Of a stretch of DNA of 64,000 nucleotides, positions 35,230-46,708 are shown one piece after another. Origin of the DNA: Hexactinellida sp. DTS-2022. Lineage: Eukaryota > Porifera > Hexactinellida. How positions within the stretch are numbered: position 1 is the stretch's first letter; each line of letters starts with the position of its first letter. Location: contig JAPNXP010000009.1 in the NCBI GenBank assembly GCA_028753945.1, positions 2,790,001 through 2,854,000 on the forward strand. The letters are read 5' to 3'. The notes beneath the pieces are model-generated. The model had not been told where the DNA came from and searched no databases. It was given only the letters and a program-made list of their open reading frames with translations. A program made the position numbers and the translations under genes.

Positions 35230-35579
35230 CCCAATGTTTGAACAGCCATATTGAAGTTCTATTGAAGACACTTTTGATCTAGACGTAACTGCCATATTGA
35301 AGACACTGATCCTCTAAATAATCAGATTTATATGTTAGTATTCTCTTTATTGTACTTGTAATATTATAAAAATCCACACATCTGTATCCAATTTAATCAA
35401 TAGATTCTAAAATAGTATGGCATTTCATATACAAATGTATGCACTTTAAGTAATCCATGGTCCAAGTGAGCAATAGGCCTTTTATATCGAAGGTCACGTC
35501 TAGCCGTATGATAAAGTAAGCCATGATACACAGTTTTTGCACATTTTTAATTACTAACTATTGATGTTAATTTTGATAG

Positions 35580-35817
35580 GAAGAACAAATGAGACGTGAA
35601 GAAGAGATGGATGTATATACTGACACAAACACCTTTGTGAACCCCCTTAATAATATGGAACGGTATTATGAAGGAGGGACCTGGATGAAATTCAACGATA
35701 TAACAGTAGAAGCTGTGAACTGGGATCAAGTAGTAAATGACTCAATGGGAAGTAAGGGACAAACCAGTGCGTACTGTCTCATCTATGTTAGGATACCAGA
35801 TACTGACCAGTTTGAAG
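35580..35817 (+). CDS. usp25/28: USP25/28-like deubiquitinase, exon (catalytic domain C-terminus)
   Basis: It opens after TTTTGATAG and ends before GTAGGC. The product contains GGTWMKFNDITVEAVNWDQV and TSAYCLIYVRIPD. These match the end of the USP catalytic domain of vertebrate USP25 and USP28 (W-x-K-x-N-D-I-S-V, then S-A-Y-C-L-x-Y), which cleaves ubiquitin from substrates. The residues before WMKFND (about 35 aa, acidic) are unlike the human spacing. It ends in phase 1 and joins the exon at 42125, whose first two bases complete the codon. The exon carrying the catalytic histidine was not found upstream. Confidence 0.85.
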
Positions 35818-35842
35818 GTAGGCACTAATGAGAATTTACTAA

Positions 35843-35905
35843 CAGTTAACTCCGCTTAATCTGGCCACTTTGCTTCGAGGTAGATTGACCAAATTAAGCG
35901 GAGAT
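35843..35905. mobile_element. Pogo-like MITE fragment in intron
   Basis: CAGTTAACTCCGCTTAATCT and its inverted partner AAATTAAGCGGAG lie close together. The rest to about 36300 is featureless. Confidence 0.45.
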
Positions 35906-36309
35906 TCGCCGGAGAATGAATTCAGTTATATATAATGTTAATATGCTGTAACTAGAGTTAATTAGGGATATGATATGGGAATTGAGAGCAAATAAATAAC
36001 TCGTTTTGAAATTGATTGTGTCCATTCTCTGCAACAGAGACAAAACATGTCTACTCAATTTTATGCGGTTTTTTAAACATATTCCTCTACGAATTTCAGA
36101 CATTGCTACAAATTAGATACTCTCCTTAACCAAATTAGACTTTAATTTAGATAAAAATATTTCTTTGAATACGGCCTTTCTAGATGTAACTAAATTCTCC
36201 ATTTTGTTAGCATAATCGAACTCTGCATTTGATTGTATACTGCGAAATAAAGAATTTTAAACCATTTTCTGTGTCGGCCAATATTTTATTTCATTTAACT
36301 GTTAATTAA

Positions 36310-37273
36310 TCTATACAATTAAAACACAAGGGTGGGTGTATATATATATTTGTTTGTATGTTCCGAGTTGATTGAAGAAACTGGACGGTCACCAAATGAG
36401 ATTTTTGGCATATAGGGGTAACTTTTGGCATCCGCCAACAAGTTGAGGTTTCCACTCAAAATTTCTCACACCTCGACAAGTTATGACGTCATTGTCACAT
36501 TTCGAAACCCTGAAAATTCACTTAATCGCACATAATTCGCACCCTCTAAGAGATAAAAATCTGAAAATTTAATAGAACATGTACATTAATGATGCGGACA
36601 CATTGATCACACCAGATCGCCACCAGGGTTGCTAACTCTCACGCTTTATTTTAAATCTCCCGCTCTCACGCTTAGATTCGAAATCTCACGCTTTATTATA
36701 AAATGGTAAAATTGTCAAAAACCTAGTGCGATTTGATTATAAGGTCACAAAAAGTTACTAAAGAATACAACGAGGAGTTCTAGCTTAGTACTCTTAGTCT
36801 TGAATTAGTAGATTTTATTATTTTGCATTACAATAGATAATTACTCATGTTAAATTTTTAGATCTTTTAGTAATTATTCGCATTATTTATCAAAATAGAT
36901 AGGTAGCATAAAATTCAGGGGAGAAGCAAAATAAACTCTTATTATACTGCTTTCTGAAGTGAAGAATATTTTCTCACGCTTTTCAGCCAAAATCTCACGC
37001 TTTATACTATATTCATCACGCTTTTTTTTAAAAAAAGGGCAAAAAATCACGCTTCGGGCTTAAAAAAAGTTGGCAACCCTGATCGCCACTATGCTAACTC
37101 ATTATCGCATGATGACGTAATCATTAAAATTTCACATTGTTAAATTTGACTATTTAAGCCTATTTAAGCTTTATAATCAATATTAGGAGTATATAAACCA
37201 CACACCAACCGCGAAGCGGTTGGTGTGTGGTTGTGTTTTGCCGCGAAGCGACTTAGCAAGCGAAGCGCGCTAG
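36310..37273 (+). mobile_element. Non-autonomous Helitron family 1, full length, with nested hAT MITE
   Basis: The 5' tip is TCTATACAATTAAAACAC after host A; the 3' tip is CTAG before host T. A strong stem-loop, CCAACCGCGAAGCGGTTGG, sits about 50 bp from the 3' end. There are no inverted termini and no target duplication, which fits a Helitron. It is interrupted by the hAT MITE at 36624-37081. No Rep/Hel coding sequence is present. Confidence 0.88.
36624..37081. mobile_element. hAT MITE built of TCTCACGCTTT repeats
   Basis: A perfect 8-bp duplication ATCGCCAC lies at 36616-36623 and 37082-37089. The ends are CAGGGTTGCTAACTC and AGTTGGCAACCCTG. TCTCACGCTTT is repeated about eight times. It splits the Helitron, whose sequence is continuous when the insert is removed. 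Confidence 0.95.
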
Positions 37274-37506
37274 TATTTTATTAATACTCCACAAGTTGCT
37301 ATCTCCATTTCCACTAAACTGTCATTTAAAGCCACTGTGAATAGAATGTTCTAGATGTGTCGCTAGACATGCAGAATACAATTAAATGATTGGACTCCTG
37401 AATGTATTCTCAAAAAATTGAAATAAGCATTTCACAATGCACGCCTAACAACTGCAGATACTGTGTTTTTAAGGATTTGATTACAACTAAGTTTTAGTTA
37501 ATTATA

Positions 37507-37752
37507 GCCCAGCGCCATAGACATAAAGTTTAACATATTGTTCACTTTTTTGATAAAAGCACCAAAATTTGTACACATGTACTTTGATGTAGTGCGAACA
37601 CTTTTGGATATTGTGGCAATTGAAAGAATGTCTATATCGGCCATGACAGCTAGTTAAAGTTAACACGTCCGATAGTGTTCACCGGACTTGTTTCACATAA
37701 AAACTTGTTCAAGTTAAGTTATATGAACAATTATATGGTTGTGCCGCTGCAC
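37507..37752. mobile_element. Relative of the 11149-12080 foldback element
   Basis: The ends are GCCCAGCGCCATAG and TGTGCCGCTGCAC, with TA on both sides (37505-37506, 37753-37754). The left 200 bp matches the left arm of 11149-12080, but the right arm is nearly absent. It could be a solo arm or the parent MITE. Confidence 0.75.
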
Positions 37753-37794
37753 TATTATTGATTAAACATTTATAACATAATGCAACTGCTAATT

Positions 37795-38180
37795 ATGGAA
37801 TGAAAGATTCATGAACGAAATTATTCATCTTGACCTGAACGAAGTAAACGCAGACTTGTACTGATTTACGCTGAACGATCTGAACAAATGCCAACGGTTT
37901 CCTGAACGGCTGTTGAACGAACTGAACGAGCTAAATGAATATTGATAAATTATAAATACTGAATCATAATCCATACGTAAATTCTAATTCTATCACAACA
38001 AAAGTAAAATATATATAGATCACTACTCGTATCTGCTTGCCATACCTAACCCACTCATCTGAACTGAACGAACGCTGGTGGTGTTGAAGTTACGAGGTGA
38101 AAGTAAACGAACTGAACGTGCGCCAATTTGAAATGAACTGTTTTGGAGTTATTCAATCCGTTAGGGAACCTTTTATACTA
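37795..38180. mobile_element. Diverged inverted copy of the CGTTCAGTT hAT MITE
   Basis: GGAATGAAAGATTCATGAAC at the left and AGGGAACCTTTTATAC at the right recall the ends of 6746-7201. GAACTGAACGAAC units and ACGCTGGTGGTGTTGAAGTT are shared in inverse orientation. It is older, with no clear duplication. Confidence 0.65.
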
Positions 38181-38571
38181 TGCGTGCCAATCCAAACTGA
38201 AACAAACCACAAATTAAATTTTCTGATTTTTAATTGGGTGTATTGATAAATTTCTTTATTCCACAAATTTGTTATTATTTGACTTTATATAATTCCAGAT
38301 AACAATGATATATTATTCAAACCGATAGAAATATTAAAATGAGGAAGAAATTTTTTATTTAGTTTATTTATTTAAGATACGTATTTATATTTTATAAATT
38401 CTAAATTCTAATGAAATGATTGTAATTTAATAGGCATCAGGTTAATCTGACCAATCTGACCGAGTTGTGCCATATTGGGAAAATTTATCTACTAAAAGTG
38501 GACAGGTTGAAACCTTGACCAACCTGACCAGTGGCTACGCCCCTGTATGCTATTAAAATACAAGGCTGTAT

Positions 38572-40605
38572 CCGCCTTTCTGTCTCCAGAATTTGGGAAA
38601 GAGTAATGTTATATTGAGCACCTGACATCATCCTATAAAGGCCAAAGTGGTGTTCAAGTGGAACGTTTTGTAGAAATGAACTTAAAACATAGGAAAAGTC
38701 ACAATATCCAGTGAGAATATTTACTGTATTTTGAAGAGCGATACATGAATGTCGAAAGCTGGTAAAAGTCTGGTTGCTTAGGTTTCCAAGTTTCCCCGGC
38801 ATTACCATCCAGATGTCTAACCATTCTACGACTCTTGATAGAAAAGTAAATCTAGAATCGTTGTTTCTCAATGACTTAGATTATGTGTCCTTTGTTTGGA
38901 GTATCGACATTAAATATTTTCCACATACTGGTGATTAAAGAAATATTTTCAGATTTCTAGGAAGAGATGTTTTCTCTGGTATCCTGAAGTTGAAGTGCTG
39001 CTACAGTAGAATAATTAAATACTCTTAACGTTAAACCAACACTTTGTCGCTCAAGACTAGAGGGCCAACAATATTTAACAGTTAAGCGTTGGGCAGTCTT
39101 GGCCACGCTATGCTGTTCTGATTTAAATAAGAGCCTTACGTCATCGAAAGAGGCAACATTAGTAAGGGAAAAGTCCTCAAATATTGGATAGCTAACTGAG
39201 TGTTATAATTTTTCTGATTGAGCCAATTGTTACGTATCGTATTAATTATGTGGACGAAATCAAACAAGAGTTCAAGTGATCTTGTTTGATCAAAAGGATG
39301 TGGAAGACTAGGATCGAAGATTGCTGATGGAGAAAAACATTTGAATAATCAGAGATTAAGAGGAAAATGTCTGTGCACAATACTTGGACTCGAAGGTTAC
39401 AATTTTCAATTTCTGAAATTATCTGTTTTGTAACCGGGAATAGTTCAGGAGCTGAGGTTTTAGAGCAGGGTAGCAAGTGAACAATGGTGGATCATTTTTC
39501 ATAAACTCGAGACCATAAAAGCTAAAACAGTTGTATCAGGAGTAATATTAAGGGTACATGAAGAACTGATCAGATTTAATGTGAAACTATTAAATTTTTG
39601 AGTTGATACCTTTTGAAAAGATATAAATTCGTTATGAAGTCCAATACTTGTGTAGAGCTTGCGTAAGGTGATATGATGAGGAAGTATGATACACTCTTGG
39701 GCCTAAAGAAAATTATAGCAGGCTGGGGATAAAAATTTGGCATTTCAAAACTAGAACCATGGTGATCAGGTAATATCTTCCACGTGTCTTGGGTACTAAT
39801 AGATTCTCAAGTTGACACAGAATAAATTGTAGACTGGGGAAATAGTGCAAATTTTCATCAGGAACATCATCAAGCTTTTCAAGGTTAAGTTTGGTGGTCT
39901 TTAAGAGGCTCACAGCTTCAAGGATATCCTTTTCAAAGTGTTGCTTTTATATTCTGAAACCTCACTTATGAGGGTAGAAAATTGTCTGATATCACAAATT
40001 GTATTCACTGATAGTGGTATCTGGAACCATGATAAAACCACTTGACGGTTAGAGAATGACTATTTTTATGGAATAAAGGATTAAAATATTATCTCCAGAA
40101 GCCGAAGGTTTAATTAGATTAATTTCATTTGGATTTGGGTCCCAAATTAACCACCCGGATGATAATTCATAGTGTAGTAACTTTGATTTAACTTCGGCCA
40201 AAGACATGACAGCAAACTTAGTTTGCTCCTGACTGTATTGTAAGGCGGTGGTGAAATGGGTATAATCTATACTATCTGGATCTATACGTTTGGGTTTGGT
40301 AAAGGTAGGATGTGAACGAAGGTAAGTGGGACAGTTGGGTAATATGCAAGGAAATGCATTATCACGAAGTATTGGGCGGCGCTTACTTTAATGAGCGATC
40401 CATCAGGCTGAGGCATACCAATATCAGTAATTACTTCATCAGTACGAAAGTGTTTAGCACATACAAAAAGGTTTTTAATTTCTGAAATGCCTACTCTGTG
40501 CAGGGATGCAGCCATTTCTCTGTGATTTCCTTGTATTGAGGTCATTTGAAGACTGGTGTATGTGGTTCGCCATCATAATACTCCGACAACCGGGAGCAGA
40601 ACATT
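38572..40605 (-). pseudogene. P-element-like (THAP) transposase pseudogene, copy C
   Basis: The minus strand opens near 40605 with CSAPGCRS and EPHTPVFK (THAP finger), then IKNLFVCAKHFRTDEVIT (about 40460). Downstream pieces match the catalytic region and GYCDFSYVLSSFLQ, then PLEHHFGLYRMMSG (about 38680-38620). It stops at ILETERRIQ, so the last quarter of the protein is missing. Frameshifts and stops are frequent. Confidence 0.87.
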
Positions 40606-40897
40606 TATTCGGAATTCTAATAAACTATTCACAAAAGTAAAGAAAATTAGTTAAATTTAAGTGAAAAGAAAATTACTATTTACAATAAGGATACTACTAG
40701 AAGGTTGCAAATGAAAAGAAATCGAAATATTATCAAAGAAACTAAACTATTAGTCTAAGGCACTGGGTATCTTGGAAATTAAAAATTAAGTAAACACAGA
40801 TCTAAAATGAAGAATTATGGTTCAATGATATTTTAGCCTTGAAGTAATCTATGGTTAAGTAAATTAACGCTTAGTTGTAAGTATTACTTAGGTCACG
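38572..40897 (-). mobile_element. P-element-like transposon, copy C (one end missing)
   Basis: The right terminus TAGGTCACG, with CTATGGTTAAG further in, is a normal family end. GCTGTAT follows it (40898-40904). GCTGTAT also precedes the left border (38565-38571). The left border falls within the transposase coding region, with no terminal repeat. It is inserted in a Helitron. Confidence 0.8.
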
Positions 40898-41556
40898 GCT
40901 GTATATATAAATATATATGTGTATATTTGTTTGTATGTCCCGAGTTGATTGAAGAAACTGGATGGTTTCCAAATGTGATTTTGGCATAACTTTTGGCACC
41001 CGCCAACAAGTTGAGGTTTCCACTGAAAATTTATCACACCTCGACAAGTTATGACTTTGTCACATTTTGAGAACCCTAAAAATTAACTTAATCGCACATA
41101 ATTCGCGCCCTCTAATAAGAGATACAAATCTGAAAATTTAATAGAACATGTACATTATGATGCGGACACGTTGCTGACAACAGATTGCCATTATGTTTAT
41201 TCATTATCGCAAGATGACGTATCATTATATTTTCATTGTTAAATTTGACTACTTTACGCCTATTAAGCATTATACTCACTGGTTGATTACATAAACCACA
41301 CACCAATAGCGAAGCGGTTTCTGTGTGGTTGTGTTTTGCCGCGAAGCGACCTAGCAAGCGAAGAGAGCTAGTTATATAAATAATCCAGTTTTTGCAGGGC
41401 AAGCATTGGATGCGTATTACGATTCTGAATACTATGAATTAGAATACTCAACTTTTACATCTGTATTATTTAACTTTCTAAATTTCAACTCTCTATTAAA
41501 CATCTTTATTCTGCTATAACCCAATAAGTATATTTTCCTTGATAAATAATCGTGAT

Positions 41557-41845
41557 CAGTGCCGGATTAACTATGAGCGGGCCCTGGCGCAAGGCGGGAT
41601 TTTGGGCCCCATGTATGAGTTTAAATACTGTAGGAATAGATAAAACATAGTATTTAAATTGCGAGCATGAATTTAAAATATGGATTGTATATTATTTTAA
41701 TTCAAATGTATGCCAAATCAATGAAAATATAATATATAAGAATTGTCGCCTATGTGACAATTCTGATATTTTTTTTTGTTGGGGCCCCTAGAATTCATGG
41801 GCCTGGCGCATGTGCGCCAAGTGCGCCATGGTTAATCCGCTACTG
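41557..41845. mobile_element. hAT MITE, CAGTGCCGGATTAAC ends
   Basis: A perfect 8-bp duplication ATCGTGAT lies at 41549-41556 and 41846-41853. The ends are CAGTGCCGGATTAACTATG and CATGGTTAATCCGCTACTG. CCTGGCGCA motifs lie near both ends. It is 289 bp, in an intron of the USP-like gene. Confidence 0.93.
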
Positions 41846-42124
41846 ATCGTGATAACTCTTGAATACGTTGTACATTATTTACAATATTAAATAAATGTGT
41901 TTATGTCGTGATAGACTGCTTGTCAAATAACTACTAAGCAATTTGTCTGAGTAAATGCCGTAATTCTATAATGTCAGGATAATATGTTTCTTAACTATAT
42001 AACTACGGAACTTAGCTTGATACATTCGGGACGGGGAGGCTGAATACTTTTGTCAATTGACTGTATATACTGATTAATTGCGTTTTATTAGTATAAATAA
42101 GTGGGTTCAGATATTTCTATTTAG

Positions 42125-42491
42125 AACGCACTTGCCCACTATCAGAAGAACTGCAGACGTATGTTGAAACAGAAAACTCTAAATTCGAGAAAGAATTATT
42201 GGAATGGGATGAAAAAATTAAGGTTCAACCTACAGATCCGACTCATCCAAATTATAGTGGGCTTGTAGTTTCACCTACGTTACAGCCCTCTTTGCTGGAA
42301 AAAGATGATATGGAGCTGACTCTAAAGTTAAAAAAGGGAGTAGAAAATCAAGTTATGACACTCAAGAGTGATAATTGTAGCACTAACAATGCTGGGCTTA
42401 TAAGCTTACCACACTTTATGCTATGTATGGGACTTCTTAATACTGAAATTGGAGAATATATGCTAGTCAAGCACCAATACCAAACATTGCA
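42125..42491 (+). CDS. usp25/28: USP25/28-like deubiquitinase, middle exon
   Basis: The acceptor is TATTTCTATTTAG and the donor is GTAAGT. The frame is open across 367 bp with the phase inherited from the 35817 donor (G|AA). LSEELQTYVETENSKFEKEL then LEWDEK matches the post-catalytic helix of USP25/28 (ELKHYIQ..N..F..E..EWEEE in human USP28, from memory of the family). The rest is less conserved, ending with EYMLVKHQYQTL, which fits the family's EEYSRL region. It ends in phase 2. Confidence 0.82.
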
Positions 42492-42841
42492 GTAAGTAAT
42501 AACCCTCTCACTAATTGTATGGTAGGTCCTTCTTAAATCCAGGTTGTATGACTTAAGTTAAAAGTAATCGTACATTTATTTTCTAAGCATAGTACGTATT
42601 CCAGTTTGCAAAGGTAGATGAAGTGAAGGTAGGAAGGGTCACTGACCATGCCCCAGGTGGGATTTTGGGCGATTATTACCTTGACAAACATAGGATTCTA
42701 ATATATTTAGAAAATATAATAAAAGTCTAGACCACATGTGTCACTTAAATGAGCAGATAAAAGAGATTAATCCCAAGCTTAAATGTCATAATTAATTTTG
42801 TTACCCAATTTCACTATACAACTAATTAATTACTTGTGTAG
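42492..42841 (+). other. USP25/28-like intron with palindrome at its acceptor
   Basis: A 350-bp GT..AG intron. TACCCAATTTCACTA (42802-42816) pairs perfectly with TAGTGAAATTGGGTA (42839-42853), so the stem covers the acceptor AG and the first bases of the next exon. Confidence 0.65.
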
Positions 42842-42856
42842 TGAAATTGGGTATTC
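42842..42856 (+). CDS. usp25/28: USP25/28-like exon, 5' part, split by P copy D
   Basis: The acceptor is CTTGTGTAG. The first base T completes the codon left open at 42491 (CA|T). The next codons (GAA ATT GGG TAT TC) run into the P-element target duplication GGTATTC (42850-42856). The exon resumes at 46709 in the same frame. This makes P copy D an exonic insertion. The evidence is phase continuity plus family similarity on both sides. Confidence 0.75.
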
Positions 42857-43221
42857 CATAGCATTCTAATATTCTAAGGCAATGGTGGTTAAGTTTTTTT
42901 TTGGACCATGGATTGGTTAGACGAGTTAAATATGATAATGTCCAAATTAAAATATTTAGGCATTATTGCTGCCATTTTATATCGTATATCTCATAATAGT
43001 CATCCTCATTCAAATGAAAATCAATTTACATCAAAAATTGTATGTGGTAGGAATATAGAAATCTTGTGATTAGCAAATTTTAAACCACCCATATTACTTA
43101 TATATTTATTTACTACCTAGTACATAACATCATTCAGGTCGTTGTTAATTTGCTTATACGACTTTACTTGAGATTCAATTTACGCATTTTACTACTATTT
43201 GTTGTTTCCTAACTGAAAAAG

Positions 43222-46200
43222 ATGTCCTGCGTAGTTCCTGGGTGTAAATCCAATTACAAGAGCCAAGGTCAGCGCACAGTTTCTTTTTCTTTCCCAAAAG
43301 ATAAGGAACTTCGTGAGAAGTGGTTTATAGCCATCCCAAGACCAAGAGAACACTACGAGGAGAACAAATACTTGCAGGTGTGCAGTTTACTTAGATACGT
43401 TAAATATATCCTTTAATTAATTATTTATTCGATTAATTAACTACGATCCTTAGGTATGTAGCCACCACTTTAAAGATGAAGATATTGAAAGGACGTTTGA
43501 ATATTTTGATGGAGAGAAGACTGTCATCATGCCCCGCGACAGGATGGGTCTAAAGAACACTGCAATCCCTACTATTTTCCCCAACTGCCCAAGCTATTTG
43601 ACTGACCGAACAGAAAAGTCTAAAAGGGTATCAAGAGATGACAAGGATGAGATCATGCTTCGAGAGGCCTTCAGTATGAGCCGGATTGATGACAAGACTA
43701 CGGTTGTTAAGTTCCAAGTTAATACATTTGCTGAATTGTTAACTAAGTTAGATTTACTCGACCTAAAAAATGATTGGGTTACCTATAATCCAGCAACAAA
43801 TTCGTTCTATTTTCTGAAAATCGTACTGTTGGCTAACATCCCTTCCATTGAACGAACCCTCATAATTGACCATGATTTGAATGCTAAAGCATTATATATG
43901 GAAAAACATCCTATCCAATTGTCAACAAGGGTGATAAATGATATACGTCAAATTGAAACACTTATTGATGAAGTTAATTGTTATTCTTTACCCCAAAATT
44001 TAAATATCACAAGTATTACGATGAAAAATTATGTAGAACATGCGATTAGTGATATCGGTTGCGCAATTACTCAATTAGACCTTGGTCAAAATAGCTTAAG
44101 TGAAACTGGAATGGAAGACTCAAGTTCAATGAAAATTCGACTCCACTTCCTTCTAGACCAGCTGAGATATTTAATCACTGACAAATATAGTCGCCGCTAT
44201 AGTATTATTACTCAAGTTTTTGCATTAAAACTTCATGGAATATCGCCTGCTGGTTATCGACTTATTTTCTCTTCGAATTGTTTAATTCTGCCACACGAGA
44301 GGAATATTTTGAAAATTAAAAATTCAATTGGCTTAGAGAGTGAGTACTTCAACGTCCTTAAGGAAACTGCCACAACATTTAGCCAGCTCGATCGCCACAT
44401 AATTGTTCAAATGGATGAAGTACACATCCGAAGTGATGCTAGCTACAAAGGGGGTAGAATTATTGGATCCATTGAGAACCCTGAAGATCCCCCAACCACT
44501 GTTTTTTCTATAATGGTTTCCAGTTTGGCTAAAAAATATTCAACCATTGTTCGTTTGATACCACTCGGATCTTCGTCAGCAGAGATCCTTTTCCCAATTA
44601 TCAGAAAAACTATTTCTGATATTGAAAGTTGTAACTTGTTTGTTGAAGCGATTTGTACTGATAACTATCCCCTGAATGTGAGTTTATTTAAATTATTTTC
44701 AAACGACTCAAAAACTTTACAACCTAAAGTTAAACATCCATGTAACCCAGCCAGAAATTTAATTCTACTTTTTGATATCGTGCATATTATTAAATCAATT
44801 CGTAATAATTGGTTAAATTTACACGACCATGACAAGACATTTGTTTTCCCCCTGTTTGAAGATTGCTTTGGAGGTTATTCAAACTACTTAACTCCACCTA
44901 ATAGTCTTTGTGTTTCTATTCAAACAAAAAATGTTACCGTTAATCCTATTGAACACCCGTCACTCTATCCACAAGTATGTACAGCTCCTTTTGAGGACAT
45001 AAGAACTTTATTCAAATCAGACGTGTACAATATTCTGAAAAGGGCACCTAAACTATCTTCTAAGGCATGTTGGCCATCTAAATTAGAAAGGCAAAATGTT
45101 AACTTGGCACTTAAGATATTCCACGAATCTACATACTATGGACTGCTAACTTTCAAAACTGAAAAAGAAATTGTAGAGAAAAACCAAACAGTTGCATTTT
45201 TGAAACTAATTAGTAATATTTGGGACATTTTTAACGTTAATTGGGTTGGAAAAGATGTCCGGTTCAAAAATGAGTACTCAGCTCCATTATGTCAAAACGA
45301 TTTTCGAATATGCTTTATTCAAAAAGTGGTTGCATGGTTAAATTGTTGGAGAAATTTACCATGTAAATTTGGTAAACTAACACCACAAACGTTTACGAGT
45401 TTTAGGCACACGTGTATGGCACTACCTCTCCTAGTTGATCGACTTATTAGTGAATGTGATTTCAAATATGTATTATCAGCTAGAATTCAAAATGACCCCT
45501 TAGAACATCACTTCGGACTATATAGACAAATGTCTGGCGCTCACTACCATATTACATACTGTCAAATATTAGAAAGTGAAAGAAGACTCCAACTTTCAAA
45601 TATTCTGAAATTATTTTCAACGAAATTGAATTCTGAAGAAGTTGTCAAGCCTTTATCGTTAGTGAATTATATAAACAAATTTGCCGAAAACGCTTGTGGG
45701 GAGGAATCAGATTCTAGTTTTGATTTTCAGTTATATCTTGAGACACTTCAATTAATTCCCAAACCTCAAATACATTTATCTCAGATTGAATGCCTTACTT
45801 ATGTCGCTGGGTATGCCGTGTTTTCGTACCTAAAAAAGTCTAATGCTTGTGCAGATTGTCATAATTTCTTAACTACTGAAAAACAAATGGAAGTAGTGAA
45901 TGATATGGGGTCTCAATTTATTCTCATTGAATTATTAGACAGAGGTTCGCTTAAATATCCATCTATTGCAGTTAGCGAGTGTGCCAAAATTGTTTACGAA
46001 ACTTTTATTAAAATAAATAGCTCAGAAATTCTCAGTAAAAATTTCTTTGTTGGTCCCTGTCGTACTATGTTAGTTAGAATAAGTATGAAGGTTATTGAAG
46101 ATGATCTCATTGGCAAATGGAGAGAATGGTGTGATTGCAAAGTCTGGCGGTGGGATATATTACAAAAAATTATAGTGACTGTATCTAATTGTATTCTCTC

Positions 46201-46273
46201 AAAAAAAGTTAAGAATTATAATACGATGGTCGTGAAATCTGACAATTCGAAGCTTAAAAAATATAGTAACTAA
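43222..46273 (+). CDS. P-element-like THAP transposase (intact, two exons)
   Basis: Exon 1 is 43222-43377. A 76-bp intron (43378-43453, GTGTGC..CCTTAG, phase 0) follows, and exon 2 is 43454-46273. The predicted product is 991 aa. An N-terminal C2CH THAP finger (C3, C8, C54, H57) ends with the AVPTIF-like box AIPTIFP. This finger binds terminal DNA in P elements. A central RNase-H-like domain follows, with candidate catalytic D373 (VQMDEVHI), D455 (CTDNYPLN) and E597 (KLERQNV). The C-terminal P-transposase domain contains QNDPLEHHFGLYRQMSG, YVAGYAVFSY and CADCH. It is similar in size to THAP9-type proteins. Splicing is required to complete the THAP finger, a possible control point as in Drosophila P, where splicing limits transposase production; that parallel is inference. 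The catalytic glutamate assignment is tentative. Confidence 0.93.
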
Positions 46274-46700
46274 TTTTCTTTATTTAGATACTTCTCAGAT
46301 GTTTGTTAAAGCAACAAATTCTTTTGATGATAACTATTGTTGACAGTGTATTGTTTTTATGTTCCTGTACGAAGCTCTGAAGTTCCCAAACTACATTTTA
46401 TGTTGTTCTGTTCTTTCATAATGTAACAAATATTTATTTTTCATGAATGAATTAAACATGTAGCTATTGTTCACACCTTCACTAATTACTATTAGGGATC
46501 AATATAATATTAGAGGGGGGGAGGTACAAAGTAGAGTGAAGAAGTATAACTCAACAGTGTAATTTCACTGTAAAACACTACCAAACTGATCAATATATCT
46601 AATTTTGAACTTGTGTATATAATCATATTTAACTCGTCTAACCAATCCATGGTCCAAAAAAAAACTTGACCACCATTGCCTTAGAATATTAGAATGCTAT
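46274..46700 (+). other. 3' non-coding part of P copy D
   Basis: It follows the TAA stop. AATTTTCTTT and repeated TTTATTTTTC tracts are AT-rich. The last 75 bp is the right inverted repeat. No polyadenylation signal was proven. Confidence 0.6.
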
Positions 46701-46708
46701 GGGTATTC

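Larger units (their letters stand above)
31664..35498 (+). mobile_element. P-element-like transposon, copy B (decayed)
   Basis: The ends are CGTGAACTTCGATATAAAAG and CTTTTATATCGAAGGTCACG; the inverted repeat continues inward through CCATGGATTACTTAAAGTG. A perfect 7-bp duplication TCTAGCC lies at 31657-31663 and 35499-35505. The flanking DNA is the right arm of another P-like MITE. An uninterrupted paralogue of the target exists at about 56905-56932. Confidence 0.93.
38549..41371 (+). mobile_element. Helitron family 1 copy split by P copy C
   Basis: The 5' end (CTATTAAAATACAAGGCTG) is at 38549-38571. The remainder resumes at 40898 (GCTGTATATATAAATATATA) and runs to the 3' hairpin and CTAG at 41371. 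The 2.3-kb gap is P copy C. The 5' TC tip itself is altered. Confidence 0.82.
42857..46701 (+). mobile_element. P-element-like transposon, copy D (intact)
   Basis: The inverted repeats start CATAGCATTCTAATATTCTA and continue for about 75 bp through GGCAATGGTGG, GGACCATGG and GACGAGTTAAATATGA. A perfect 7-bp duplication GGTATTC lies at 42850-42856 and 46702-46708. The length is 3845 bp. It encodes an uninterrupted THAP transposase. The near-identity of the two terminal repeats and the open reading frame point to a recent, possibly still active, element. Confidence 0.95.

Noticed and set aside
36310-41371. CRISPR-like array suggested by repeated GCGAAGCG hairpins
   Set aside because: Spacing is irregular, there are no spacers, and the host is a metazoan; the hairpins are Helitron 3' ends.
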